Source of the DNA: Mycolicibacterium stellerae
Lineage (GTDB): Bacteria; Actinomycetota; Actinomycetes; Mycobacteriales; Mycobacteriaceae
Assembly: GCF_003719305.1 (NCBI RefSeq)
Contig: NZ_RARC01000023.1
Coordinates: 37,044-101,043, forward strand
Reading direction: 5' to 3'
DNA: 64,000 nt
The position numbers and the translations under genes were made by a program. This document shows, one piece after another, positions 9,684-18,167 of this stretch (positions are counted from its first letter, which is position 1; the number at the start of each line of letters is the position of its first letter). Below the pieces are notes generated by a model. The model made no database searches and was not told where the DNA came from. It worked only from the letters and a program-made list of their open reading frames with translations.

Positions 9684-11024
9684 CTACGCGCCAATCCAGT
9701 TCCCGTGGAAGCCGAACGGAACCCGGTGCGGCAGCTTGATTCTGGCCACCGGATCGCCCGCGAAGTCGGACGCGTCGATGATCACCAGATCGCTGCCGTC
9801 GCGTGCCGAATCGTAGACGTAGCCGAGGTACCAGCCGTTGCCTTCATCGGCGGGCCCGGTGGTCGACGGCACGAACACCGCCTCGCCGGGCCGGCCCGGC
9901 GCCTTCTCGGTACCGAGCCGATGCTCGACGGCACTGCCGGTGTCGAGGTCGTAGCGAACCAACGCGGTCTCACCGACCGACACCGCGTAGCGGGCGGGCA
10001 GGCCGGCCAGCCGGTCGTCGATGCGCGGGAACTCGATAGGCCGGTCGTCTAGCTGACGCTCGGCGACCTTGCCGGTGCCCAGGTCGATGATCCAGCTCCA
10101 CAGCACGCCGTCGGTTTCGAAGCCACTGGTGCCACGCCACAGCTCGGGGTATCGGATAGCTTGCAGCACAATCGAATTGCCGTCATCGTAGGCGTTGGCG
10201 ACATGGAACACGTAGCACGGGTCGATGTCGAACCAACGGACCTCGCCGAACGGATCGTCTCGTCGCAGCACACCGAGGCGGGCGCCGTAGTTGTCATCCC
10301 AGCGGTAGGGCATGTCGCGGTTGCCCGCCATCGCGACGTCAAGATCGAACACGACGGGCAGATCCATGAAGACGACATGTCGCGCCGTCAGTGCGAAGTC
10401 GTGCATCATCGTCAGCGCCGGGACGTCGAGCGGGCGGTTGATGGTCAGCTCGCCGTTGGCGTCGGCACGGTGATAGGTGACGTGCGGCGAGAAGATGCTG
10501 CCGTAGCCGAAGAAGTGCAGCTCGCCGGTTGTCGGGCAGATCTTGGGGTGCGCCGTCATCGAGTCGGCGAGCTTGCCGCCGAAGTCGTAGGCGCCCAATG
10601 TTTCCAGCTCGTTGGTGATCTCGTATGGCAGCGATGATTCGACGAGCGCCAGCGTCTTGCCCGCGTGATTGACCACGTGCGTGTTGGCGACGCTGGAGTG
10701 CAGGTTGCGGGTGCCGTCTGCGTTGTAGATCGGGAAGCTCTTCTCGAAGCTCTCGGTGCGCACCCACCGGTTGCGGTACCAGGCGGCGCGGCCACGCTCG
10801 ACCCGGATGCCGTGGATCATCCCGTCACCGCTGAACCAGTGTCCCGTCGGGACTCGCGGGTTGGGTCCGTTGCGCAGATACCAGCCGTCGAGCTCGGCAG
10901 GGATGGCGCCTTCGACGGTGAGGTCGAACTCGGTGAGCTCATCGGCGACGGGCGCGTAGTTGTCGCGCTGGAAGAAGTCGTCGGTGCCGAAGATGGCTGA
11001 AACGTTCGAAGTGGTCTCGGTCAT
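9684..11024 (-). CDS. Carotenoid (apocarotenoid/stilbene) cleavage oxygenase family protein
   Basis: A 446-residue member of the RPE65/carotenoid cleavage dioxygenase family, non-haem iron enzymes that split conjugated C=C bonds. The four iron-binding histidines are visible in their usual contexts: TAHPKICP, MMHDFALT, YVFHVANAYDD and GFHGNWIG at the extreme C-terminus. The family motifs LRNGPNP and FSGDGMIHG lie near the N-terminus. ATG 11024 is preceded by AGGAG at 7 nt. A PadR gene lies divergently behind a nested palindrome, so the oxygenase is probably PadR-repressed. M. tuberculosis has related proteins elsewhere. No carotenoid synthesis gene is present here, so the substrate may be exogenous. 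Confidence 0.9.
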   Translation of the reverse strand: MTETTSNVSAIFGTDDFFQRDNYAPVADELTEFDLTVEGAIPAELDGWYLRNGPNPRVPTGHWFSGDGMIHGIRVERGRAAWYRNRWVRTESFEKSFPIYNADGTRNLHSSVANTHVVNHAGKTLALVESSLPYEITNELETLGAYDFGGKLADSMTAHPKICPTTGELHFFGYGSIFSPHVTYHRADANGELTINRPLDVPALTMMHDFALTARHVVFMDLPVVFDLDVAMAGNRDMPYRWDDNYGARLGVLRRDDPFGEVRWFDIDPCYVFHVANAYDDGNSIVLQAIRYPELWRGTSGFETDGVLWSWIIDLGTGKVAERQLDDRPIEFPRIDDRLAGLPARYAVSVGETALVRYDLDTGSAVEHRLGTEKAPGRPGEAVFVPSTTGPADEGNGWYLGYVYDSARDGSDLVIIDASDFAGDPVARIKLPHRVPFGFHGNWIGA

Positions 11025-11039
11025 TGAAGTCTCCTGTTG

Positions 11040-11079
11040 TTGACATTTCTAATGTGACATGTCATTAATGACCTGTCAA
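11040..11079. promoter_or_regulatory. Nested palindromic PadR operator
   Basis: The inner element at 11055-11078 is a 24-bp palindrome with outer arms TGACA/TGTCA and core TCATTAATGA; only the two 2-nt spacers differ. A further TTGACA at 11040-11045 pairs with TGTCAA at 11074-11079, nesting a second symmetry. It fills the space between the carotenoid oxygenase start (11024) and the PadR start (11100). An ATTAAT-centred TGACA palindrome is a plausible PadR site; binding is inferred. Confidence 0.65.
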
Positions 11080-11087
11080 GAGTGGAG

Positions 11088-11093
11088 TACGAT
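11088..11093 (+). promoter_or_regulatory. -10 element (TACGAT) of leaderless padR gene
   Basis: TACGAT is followed by 6 nt and GTG 11100. The operator palindrome ends 10 bp upstream, so repressor binding would cover the promoter. Confidence 0.5.
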
Positions 11094-11099
11094 CATCGG

Positions 11100-11633
11100 G
11101 TGAGTCTGCGGATGGCGGCGCTCGGCTTGTTGGCACAGCAGCCCGGCAGCGGGTATGACCTGCTGAAGACGTTCGAGAAGTCGATGGCCAATGTGTGGCC
11201 CGCGACCCAGAGCCAGCTCTACGGCGAGCTCAACAAGCTCGCCGACGCCGGGCTCATCGAGGTGGCGGACATCGGGCCCCGCGGGCGCAAGGAGTACCGA
11301 ATCACGTCAGCCGGGCGCGCCGAGTTGCAGCGCTGGGTGATGAACCCCGAGGACGACCCGCCGTTTCGGGATGCTTCGCTGTTGCGCGTGTTCCTGCTGG
11401 GCGAGATCGAACCCGAACAGGCCCGCAGGCACATGGCCGCGGTCGCCGAGCACGCCGACTCGGAGGTGAAGCGGCTCAAGGCTCTCAGCGACTCCATCGA
11501 CTGGACCGACGGGGACGGCCTGTTCTTCGGCCGTGCCGCACTCGAATACGGCCTTCGGCTCGGCGCCATGGAGGCCGACTGGGCGCGTTGGGTCATCCGC
11601 GAGCTCGACAAGCGTGCCAAGAACACGAAGTAG
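11100..11633 (+). CDS. PadR family transcriptional regulator
   Basis: A 177-residue PadR repressor. The winged helix spans residues 1-80 (SLRMAALGLLAQQPGSGYDLL, then SQLYGELNKLADAGLIEV and GRKEYRITSAGRAEL); a C-terminal Vir_C-type helical dimerisation domain follows. The GTG at 11100 is preferred over GTG 11082 because it matches the typical PadR N-terminus and sits 6 nt after a -10 hexamer. It is divergent from the carotenoid oxygenase across a strong palindrome, which is its likely target. The inducer is unknown; family members often respond to phenolic compounds. Confidence 0.88.
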   Translation: MSLRMAALGLLAQQPGSGYDLLKTFEKSMANVWPATQSQLYGELNKLADAGLIEVADIGPRGRKEYRITSAGRAELQRWVMNPEDDPPFRDASLLRVFLLGEIEPEQARRHMAAVAEHADSEVKRLKALSDSIDWTDGDGLFFGRAALEYGLRLGAMEADWARWVIRELDKRAKNTK

Positions 11634-11669
11634 TCCCATCCGTCGGCCCGAGGTCGCCGAATACCGGTC

Positions 11670-11924
11670 ATGCACCGACAGATGATCCGCACCGATCCGA
11701 TCTACCGAATAACCCATCGCTTATGGCGGGGGCGATCCGCGGACGTGAAATCCCACGAGATCGCGACGACCGTCTCCGGTTGGTTGGCGGAGCTCGGCGT
11801 GCGCAGTCCGTTGGTCGAAGACCTTGCGCGAGCGGTTCGAACCGACAACTGGCGCGCGGCCAACGCGATCGGGGCGTTCCTGTCCGTCGACGTCGCCGTC
11901 GCGGCAGGCGGTCGTAGCCGCTGA
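11670..11924 (+). CDS. Small hypothetical protein
   Basis: An 84-residue frame opening MHRQMIRTDPIYRITHRLWRG. It has alternating hydrophobic positions (SGWLAELGVRSPLVEDLARA, then NWRAANAIGAFLSVDVAV) that suggest a small helical protein. No family is recognised. It follows the PadR gene by 36 nt on the same strand, and no convincing ribosome binding site is seen. Codon use resembles the neighbours, so a real gene is plausible, but a chance frame in GC-rich DNA cannot be excluded. The rest of 11634-12055 holds only the promoter and operator region of the next gene. Confidence 0.4.
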   Translation: MHRQMIRTDPIYRITHRLWRGRSADVKSHEIATTVSGWLAELGVRSPLVEDLARAVRTDNWRAANAIGAFLSVDVAVAAGGRSR

Positions 11925-11984
11925 AGAAAAGCGTGTGACCTGCCGATAGTGCGTCGAGCGACCGCTCGGCGTTGCATCCCGATA

Positions 11985-12015
11985 GATTCCGATATATCGT
12001 TGACGCATCGGAATC
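11985..12015. promoter_or_regulatory. Inverted repeat upstream of second PadR gene
   Basis: GATTCCGAT (11985-11993) and ATCGGAATC (12007-12015) are perfect 9-bp inverted arms separated by 13 nt. A CGATATATCG palindrome at 11990-11999 overlaps the left arm. It lies 40 bp before the PadR start at 12056. It is a likely operator for that PadR protein (autoregulation) and is too far from the gene end to be a terminator. Confidence 0.55.
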
Positions 12016-12055
12016 GCATGAGGCGGTTCCTGACCTAAGAAAAAGGACCTTTCAC

Positions 12056-12763
12056 ATGAATGACCCATTCACACCACCACCCGGTGGATTCGGCTTCGGG
12101 TTCGACCCGGAGCAGCGTCGTGCGCTGCACGAGCAGCGGCGGCACGCTCGTCGTGAGTTCCGGGAACACATCCGGGAGCACGGCACAGACCGGCGCGGCC
12201 CGTTCGGCCCCGGCTTTCAGGCCGGCTTCGGGTTCGGACCCGGCCGCGGCGGGTTCGATCCTCGCGGAGGCTTCGGTTTCGGCGGCCCGCGCGGCCGTCG
12301 CGGCGGAGGCAGACGCGGAAAGCGTGGCGACGTCCGCGCAGCCATCCTGGCTCTGCTGTCCGATCGCGCAATGCACGGATACGAGATGATCCAAGAGATC
12401 TCCGATCGCAGCGGCGGCCTGTGGCGCCCCAGCCCGGGATCGGTGTACCCAACACTGCAGCTGCTGGTCGACGAGGGCCTCATCGTGGGCACCGAAAGCG
12501 AAGGCAGCAAGCGGCTTTTCGAGCTCACCGACGACGGCCGCACGGCCGCCGAGAAGGTCGAGACACCGCCGTGGGAGGAGATCGCCGAAGGCTGGAAAAA
12601 CGAAGAACCCGGCCAGGTCAGTCTCCATAAAGCGTTGAGCCAGCTGATGGGTGCGGTGGCGCAGTCCGCGCATACCGCAACCGAGGAGCAGCAGGCGCGC
12701 ATCGCCGACATCGTCAACAACGCCCGCCGCGAGGTCTACAACATTCTCGGCGAGACCGAGTAA
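12056..12763 (+). CDS. PadR family regulator with Gly/Phe/Arg-rich disordered N-terminus
   Basis: A 235-residue protein. Residues 1-95 are low complexity, made of repeated GFGFG, RRGP and GGFGFGGPRGRRGG-type segments, and predicted disordered. Residues about 96-175 form a PadR winged helix (VRAAILALLSDRAMHGYEMIQEI, then SPGSVYPTLQLLVDEGLIVG). A C-terminal coiled-coil-like helix follows. The ATG has AAGGA 8 nt upstream. PadR proteins with glycine-rich N-termini occur in actinobacteria; the tail's role is not known. An inverted repeat upstream suggests autoregulation. Its target could be the following aldo/keto reductase, 48 bp downstream on the same strand. Confidence 0.88.
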   Translation: MNDPFTPPPGGFGFGFDPEQRRALHEQRRHARREFREHIREHGTDRRGPFGPGFQAGFGFGPGRGGFDPRGGFGFGGPRGRRGGGRRGKRGDVRAAILALLSDRAMHGYEMIQEISDRSGGLWRPSPGSVYPTLQLLVDEGLIVGTESEGSKRLFELTDDGRTAAEKVETPPWEEIAEGWKNEEPGQVSLHKALSQLMGAVAQSAHTATEEQQARIADIVNNARREVYNILGETE

Positions 12764-12811
12764 CCGCGGCCGGTCGGAATATGCCCAGCGGGATTGGTGT
12801 ACGCATTGAGT

Positions 12812-13699
12812 ATGCAAACCTTCCCGCTGGGCTCCTTCCATGTCGGCCGCGTCGGCTACGGCGCGATGCAGCTGCCCGGACCGGGTGTGTTCGGTCCGCC
12901 TCGTGACCACGACGAAGCAATCGCCGTGCTGCGCCGCGTGATCGAACTGGGCATCAACCACATCGACACCGCGCAGTTCTACGGGCCGAACGTGTCCAAC
13001 GAGCTGATCCGCGAAGCCCTGCACCCCTACCCCGCCGACCTGGCCTTGGTCAGCAAGGTCGGTGCACGCCGCGACGACACCGGCGCATGGCTGCCTGCGC
13101 AGCAGCCCGACGAACTGCGGGCCAGCATCGAGGAGAACCTGCAGACCCTTGGCACCGACCGGCTGGCAGCGGTGAACCTTCGCGTGCACGACGAAGCCAC
13201 CGACCCGAACTCGCCCGCCAAGGTCGACCGCGAACTGTTCGACCGTCAGCTCGACACGATGATCACGGCCCGAGATGAGGGCCTCATCGGCGGAATCGGG
13301 TTGAGCAGCATCGTCGTTGAGCATCTGCAGATCGCGCTGGAGCGCACCGAGATCGTCTGCGTGCAGAACGCGTACAACCTCGCCGACCGGACCTCACAGC
13401 CGGTGCTCGACGCCTGCATCGAACACGACATCGCGTTCGTCCCGTTCTTCCCGCTCGGCTCGGCGTTCGCCGCGGACAACCCGGTCCTCGGCAACCCGGT
13501 CATCCGGCGGACGGCAGAGCAGACGGGTCGTACCCCGGCACAGATCGCGCTCGCGTGGACCCTTTCGGTCGCGCCCAATGTGCTGCTCATCCCCGGCACA
13601 TCATCGGTGCGGCACCTCGAGGAGAACACCGCCGTCGCCGACATCGAGCTCGACGACGAAACCCGCACGCAGCTCGACGACGCCAGCAGCCCGGCCTGA
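12812..13699 (+). CDS. Aldo/keto reductase family protein
   Basis: A 295-residue NAD(P)H-dependent (beta/alpha)8 oxidoreductase. The catalytic tetrad positions are visible: Asp in HIDTAQ, Tyr in QFYGPN, Lys in ALVSKVG and His in LRVHDEA. The C-terminal cofactor-binding segment IPGTSSVRHLEEN is present. ATG 12812 is chosen; earlier TTG/GTG codons (12794, 12797) would add a short unconserved tail. It likely reduces aldehydes or ketones, substrate unknown. It ends at a large hairpin shared with the convergent glpK. Confidence 0.88.
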   Translation: MQTFPLGSFHVGRVGYGAMQLPGPGVFGPPRDHDEAIAVLRRVIELGINHIDTAQFYGPNVSNELIREALHPYPADLALVSKVGARRDDTGAWLPAQQPDELRASIEENLQTLGTDRLAAVNLRVHDEATDPNSPAKVDRELFDRQLDTMITARDEGLIGGIGLSSIVVEHLQIALERTEIVCVQNAYNLADRTSQPVLDACIEHDIAFVPFFPLGSAFAADNPVLGNPVIRRTAEQTGRTPAQIALAWTLSVAPNVLLIPGTSSVRHLEENTAVADIELDDETRTQLDDASSPA

Positions 13700-13701
13700 T
13701 T

Positions 13702-13754
13702 GTGATTTCGGCGCGCTGACGTACGCTCAGCGTCGATCAGCGCGCCGAAATCAC
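13702..13754. terminator. Bidirectional hairpin between aldo/keto reductase and glpK
   Basis: The arm GTGATTTCGGCGCGCTGA (13702-13719) and its perfect complement (13737-13754) form an 18-bp stem around a 17-nt loop that itself contains a GCTGA/TCAGC option. The right arm includes the glpK stop codon. There is no U-tract on either side, which is usual for mycobacterial terminators. A role in ending both convergent transcripts is inferred. Confidence 0.6.
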
Positions 13755-15268
13755 TCGACGTCGACCCAGTCCAGCGTCCGTTCGACGGCTTTCTTCCAGC
13801 CCGCGTAGCCTGCGGCGCGCTGGTCCTCACTCCAATTGGGAGTCCAGCGCTTGCCCTCCCGCCAGTTGGACCGTAGGTCGTCGGGGTTCTCCCAGAACCC
13901 GACCGCAAGTCCCGCGGCGTATGCCGCGCCCAACGCCGTCGTTTCGGCGACCACGGGCTTGACCACATCGACCCCGAGGACGTCCGCCTGAATCTGCATG
14001 CACAGGTCGTTGGCGGTGATGCCGCCGTCGACCTTGAGCACCTCCATGTGCACCCCCGAGTCGGCCTCCATCGCGTCGACGACGTCGCGGCTCTGGTAGC
14101 AGATCGCCTCCAGCGTCGCGCGCGCCACATGGGCGTTGGTGTTGTACCGCGACAGCCCGACGATGGCGCCGCGCGCGTCGCTGCGCCAGTACGGTGCGAA
14201 CAACCCCGAGAAGGCGGGCACGAAGTACACCCCGCCGTTGTCCTCGACCTGCCTGGCGAGCGATTCGCTCTGCGAAGCGCCGCTGATGATGCCCAACTGG
14301 TCGCGCAGCCACTGCACGGCCGATCCGGTGACCGCAATCGAACCCTCAAGCGCGTAAACGGGTTTGGCGTCGCCGAACTGGTAGCAGACCGTCGTCAGCA
14401 GCCCGTTGTTCGAGCGCACGATCTTCTCGCCGGTGTTGAGCAGCAGGAAGTTGCCGGTGCCGTAGGTGTTCTTGGCCTCGCCCGCGGCAAGGCACACCTG
14501 GCCGACCATGGCCGCCTGCTGGTCGCCAACGATCCCGGTCACCGGGACCTGTCCGCCCAGCGGTCCGTCGTCGCGGGTGACGCCGTATGACTCGGGGTAT
14601 GACGACGGCCTGATCTCGGGCAGCATCTGCCGGGGGATGTCGAAGAACGACAGCAGCTCGTCGTCCCAGTCGAGCGTTTCGAGGCTCATCAGCATGGTTC
14701 GGCTGGCGTTGGTGACGTCGGTGACATGCACACCCCCACGGGGTCCGCCGGTCAGGTTCCACAACACCCACGAGTCGGCGGTGCCGAAGATCGCGACGCC
14801 CTTCTCGGCGTCGGCCCGCACCCCCTCGACGTTCTCCAGGATCCAAGCCACCTTGCCGCCCGCGAAGTACGTGGCAGGCGGCAGACCGGCCTTTTGCCTG
14901 ATCACATCGCCGCGGCCGTCCCGGTCGAGCGCGGACGCGATACGGTCGGTGCGGGTGTCCTGCCAGACGATCGCGTTGTAGTACGGGCGGCCGGTGTTCT
15001 TGTTCCACACCAGCGAGGTCTCGCGCTGGTTGGTAATACCTAGCGCCACAAGGTCATTGGCGGACAGCTTGGTCTTGTTCAACGCCGACGTCAGCACCGA
15101 TGCGGTGCGTTCGGTGATCTCGACCGGGTTGTGCTCGACCCAGCCTGCCTGCGGCAGGATCTGTTCGTGCTCGAGCTGATGGCGGCCGACCTCGGCGCCG
15201 TCGTGGTCGAAGATCATGGCGCGGGTACTTGTCGTGCCTTGGTCGATCGCGGCGACGAACTCTGCCAA
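13751..15268 (-). CDS. glpK: Glycerol kinase
   Basis: A 505-residue FGGY-family kinase that phosphorylates glycerol to sn-glycerol 3-phosphate with ATP in the cytoplasm. Landmarks are the N-terminal phosphate-binding loop AAIDQGTTSTRAMIFD, GITNQRETSLVW, the catalytic-region GDQQAAMVGQ, NTYGTGNFLL and the C-terminal DGGITANDL motif. The length is standard for GlpK. The ATG at 15268 gives the expected MAEFVAAIDQGTTS start. No uptake facilitator or glpD gene adjoins it. Orthologous in position to Rv3696c by recall. Confidence 0.96.
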   Translation of the reverse strand: MAEFVAAIDQGTTSTRAMIFDHDGAEVGRHQLEHEQILPQAGWVEHNPVEITERTASVLTSALNKTKLSANDLVALGITNQRETSLVWNKNTGRPYYNAIVWQDTRTDRIASALDRDGRGDVIRQKAGLPPATYFAGGKVAWILENVEGVRADAEKGVAIFGTADSWVLWNLTGGPRGGVHVTDVTNASRTMLMSLETLDWDDELLSFFDIPRQMLPEIRPSSYPESYGVTRDDGPLGGQVPVTGIVGDQQAAMVGQVCLAAGEAKNTYGTGNFLLLNTGEKIVRSNNGLLTTVCYQFGDAKPVYALEGSIAVTGSAVQWLRDQLGIISGASQSESLARQVEDNGGVYFVPAFSGLFAPYWRSDARGAIVGLSRYNTNAHVARATLEAICYQSRDVVDAMEADSGVHMEVLKVDGGITANDLCMQIQADVLGVDVVKPVVAETTALGAAYAAGLAVGFWENPDDLRSNWREGKRWTPNWSEDQRAAGYAGWKKAVERTLDWVDVE

Positions 15269-15303
15269 CTCCTGCTCCCTCCTGAGACGCTCAACGGTCC
15301 ATC

Positions 15304-16077
15304 ATGGACTACATGGCAACCGAGATCGTCGACATTGACCGCATGCCGAGGGGCGGGCCCGATGCCTCGTGCGTCGACCGGTTACTTGAAACCGACCGGC
15401 TGGAGTACCTCGACCGCGACGACGTCGACGAGGAGAAGAAGCGCAGCGTGATCAGGGCGCTGGAGTGGACCGGCGAGGTGTTCGGCAACACCGAGAGGTT
15501 CGCGCGGACCGTGCTCGACGAGGTCGCTGACGTGCCCGACCCCAAAATCCTCGAGCTCGGCGCGGGCCACGGCGCCCTGTCGCGCACGCTGCTCGAATGG
15601 CATCCGAGCGCCGAGCTCACGGTCACCGACGTCGAGCTGTCATCGGTGCAGGCGATGGCGGCGGGCGAGCTCGGCGAGCACCCCCGCGCGACGGTGCGCG
15701 AGATGGACGCCACCGCCATCGACGCTGCGGCCGGGCATTTCGATCTTGCGGTGTTCGTGCTGTCGTTTCACCACCTGCCGCCGTCGCTGGCGTCGCAGGT
15801 GATCGCCGAGGGCACCCGGGTGGCCGACAAGCTGCTGATCATCGACCTGCCGCGGCCCCCGTGGCCGCTGCACCTCATCCGGTTGGCGACGATGCTGCCG
15901 TTTGCGCCATGGCTTCCGTTCGTGCACGACGGCGTGATCAGCTCGCTGCGCACCTACAGCCCGTCGGCCCTGCGCGCCCTCGCCGCACACGCCGATCCGT
16001 CGATCGACATCGAACTGCGCGGTGGCCTGTTCAGCCCCCAGGTCGCCGTCGTGAGCCGCCGGCCTCAGTCCATGTAG
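15304..16077 (+). CDS. Class I SAM-dependent methyltransferase
   Basis: A 257-residue protein. Motif I (ILELGAGHGALSR) lies near residue 80, an acidic loop TVTDVELSS near 105 and motif IV-like FDLAVFVLSFHHLP near 145, so it is a Methyltransf_25/11-type enzyme. ATG 15304 and ATG 15313 are both possible starts. The substrate is unknown. It matches Rv3699 by recall. The last 65 codons and the sequence just past the stop are duplicated at 18279-18449 on the far side of the PTS gene. Confidence 0.88.
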   Translation: MDYMATEIVDIDRMPRGGPDASCVDRLLETDRLEYLDRDDVDEEKKRSVIRALEWTGEVFGNTERFARTVLDEVADVPDPKILELGAGHGALSRTLLEWHPSAELTVTDVELSSVQAMAAGELGEHPRATVREMDATAIDAAAGHFDLAVFVLSFHHLPPSLASQVIAEGTRVADKLLIIDLPRPPWPLHLIRLATMLPFAPWLPFVHDGVISSLRTYSPSALRALAAHADPSIDIELRGGLFSPQVAVVSRRPQSM

Positions 16078-16099
16078 CGGCGATGGTGGCCGCAGCCGA
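15884..16099. repeat. Direct repeat, left copy (methyltransferase 3' end)
   Basis: About 216 bp spanning the last 65 codons of the methyltransferase and about 22 bp beyond its stop. It matches 18279-18449 nearly exactly, apart from a 45-bp gap and a handful of substitutions. The PTS gene's stop codon starts only 2-3 bp past the repeat edge. The two copies bracket the PTS gene. Confidence 0.9.
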
Positions 16100-16101
16100 C
16101 A

Positions 16102-18150
16102 TCAGGGACTCGCGGTGTCCATGGCGGTCGCCGGCTTCCTGGCCACCTTCAGGATCGGCGCGCCTGCGCTCACCACACCTGAGGCGACCGGTTCCACGGA
16201 CGCGAACTTCTTGCCGTTCAAAACGATCACGGGGGTGACCAACGAATACCCGGCGTCCTCAATCACCTTGCGGTCGAACATGACCAGTGGAGTGCCGACG
16301 GTGACCCTGTCACCCTTGTTGACCTTCACATCGAAACCCTCGCCCTTGAGTTGAACGGTGTCGATGCCGACGTGGATGAGGACTTCGATACCGCCGTCGA
16401 GCACAAGGCCGAACGCGTGACCTGTCGGCTGTGCTGCGACGACGATTCCGTTCCCGGGGGAGTACGCGGTGCGACCGGAAGGCATTATGGCGACGCCGGG
16501 ACCCATGGTGCCTTTACTGAACACCGGGTCCGGCACCTCGGCCAGCGGTACGACCGTGCCGTCGAGCGGCGACGCGATCTCGGTGGTAACGCCGCTGTCC
16601 CCGACGGACGTGATTTCCGAACCGGCGGCCACAGTCGCGGCACTGGCCGAGGCAGACGTGGTCTGCAGACCTGCCACGGCCACCCGGTCAGCCTCGAATT
16701 CCGCCTCTTGTTCGGGGTTGCGGTAGCCGGAGAGGATCACCAGGGTCATCGCGGTGACGAACGCCGCGGCGACCGCGATCGCGTACAGCGCCATATTGCT
16801 GAACGCCGGAATAGTCAGCAGCGACGTGAACACGAACGCTTGGGTCTTGACGCCACCGCCGATGCCGATGATGATCCCGCCCACCAGACAGCCGACCAGC
16901 ATTCGGGGGTAAATCCGTTTGAACCGCAAGTGAATGCCGTACAGCGACGGTTCGGATATGCCGCCGAGCAAACCCGCGGCAAGGGCCCCGATCGCTGTCT
17001 GCCGCATTGGTATGTCACGTTCCCGCCAGGACAGGTACAGCACCCCGGCGGTGGCGCCGAAGCAGGCGAAATTCCACGCACCCATCGGACCCTGGATGTA
17101 GTCGTAGCCAAGGGTCTGGATGTTCAGCAGCATGATCGCGTTGATCGGCCAGTGCAGGCCCAGCGGCACCATGAACGGGTAGGCCAGCGGGATGACGATG
17201 GCGAAGATGAACGGGGATATGTCGTTGATCGACTTCAGCACGTTGGCCAGGCCGGCACCGGCGTAGACGCCAATCGGCCCGATCAGGAAGGCCGTCAGCG
17301 GGATCATGATCAGCATCGACAAGAACGGTACGAAGATGAGCTGAATGTTTTCCGGGATGATCTTCTTCAGGGTCTTGTACAACAGGCCAAGCACCGCGGC
17401 CATCAGCAGCGGCGGAAACACCTGTGAGCTGTAGTTGAACACCGTGAGCGGCAGACCGAAAATTTGCACGATGTCGACTTCGGAGCTGAAGACCACGACC
17501 TTGTGCGAGACGTCCTCAAGCGCGGCGAACCCTGGCAGCATGACGACGGCCATGATCGCGAACCCGACCCAGGGGTCCGCGTTCAGCTTCTTCGCGGCGT
17601 TGTAGGCGACCATCAACGGCAGGAATACGAACACGGACTGCCAGCACAGGTTGATGAACTGCCAGGACGGCGACAGTTCGACGCGCGGGTCGGCCCAGTT
17701 CGGGATGACGCCCAATGTGCTCATCAGCGACATGAACGTGATGAACAGCGACGCACCCAGCAGTGCACCCAGGATCGGCCGGAACGAGTCGGAGAGAAAC
17801 TCGAACAACGAGTCGAGCCAGGCGAACTTCCCACGCGGGCCCTTGGCGCGGGCGGCGGCCTTGATGGACGCCGCGTCGTCACCCCCGCCGCCGCCACGAT
17901 TGGCCATCGCCGGCAACGCCATGATGTCGTTGAAGACGGTCTGGACGCCGCCGCCGATGACGACCTGGTACCGATTGCCGGCCTGGGACACGACGCCCAG
18001 CACGCCGGGCACCGCTTCGACGTCCGATTGCTGGATGCTCGAGGAATCCCTGAGCTGGAAACGCAGCCGCGTCGCGCAGTACGTCAGGTCCTCGATGTTG
18101 TCGGCTCCACCGACACTCTCCACTATCGCTGCCGCCGCGTTCGACACCAT
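16102..18150 (-). CDS. PTS beta-glucoside-type permease, EIIBCA fusion
   Basis: A 682-residue sugar phosphotransferase permease with domain order IIB-IIC-IIA, as in BglF. IIB covers about residues 1-85 with phospho-Cys25 in LTYCATRLRF. IIC covers about residues 110-480 with about ten membrane helices and GGISEPSLYGIHLRFKR. IIA covers about residues 535-670 with the paired histidines in TGHAFGLVLDGG and VLIHVGIDTVQL. It would import and phosphorylate a sugar (beta-glucoside, sucrose or trehalose class; not decidable) using HPr/EI encoded elsewhere. No hydrolase, antiterminator or ptsHI adjoins. It sits between duplicated host sequences, which suggests insertion into this locus. Confidence 0.93.
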   Translation of the reverse strand: MVSNAAAAIVESVGGADNIEDLTYCATRLRFQLRDSSSIQQSDVEAVPGVLGVVSQAGNRYQVVIGGGVQTVFNDIMALPAMANRGGGGGDDAASIKAAARAKGPRGKFAWLDSLFEFLSDSFRPILGALLGASLFITFMSLMSTLGVIPNWADPRVELSPSWQFINLCWQSVFVFLPLMVAYNAAKKLNADPWVGFAIMAVVMLPGFAALEDVSHKVVVFSSEVDIVQIFGLPLTVFNYSSQVFPPLLMAAVLGLLYKTLKKIIPENIQLIFVPFLSMLIMIPLTAFLIGPIGVYAGAGLANVLKSINDISPFIFAIVIPLAYPFMVPLGLHWPINAIMLLNIQTLGYDYIQGPMGAWNFACFGATAGVLYLSWRERDIPMRQTAIGALAAGLLGGISEPSLYGIHLRFKRIYPRMLVGCLVGGIIIGIGGGVKTQAFVFTSLLTIPAFSNMALYAIAVAAAFVTAMTLVILSGYRNPEQEAEFEADRVAVAGLQTTSASASAATVAAGSEITSVGDSGVTTEIASPLDGTVVPLAEVPDPVFSKGTMGPGVAIMPSGRTAYSPGNGIVVAAQPTGHAFGLVLDGGIEVLIHVGIDTVQLKGEGFDVKVNKGDRVTVGTPLVMFDRKVIEDAGYSLVTPVIVLNGKKFASVEPVASGVVSAGAPILKVARKPATAMDTASP

Positions 18151-18167
18151 GGGAACCCCTTAAATGT

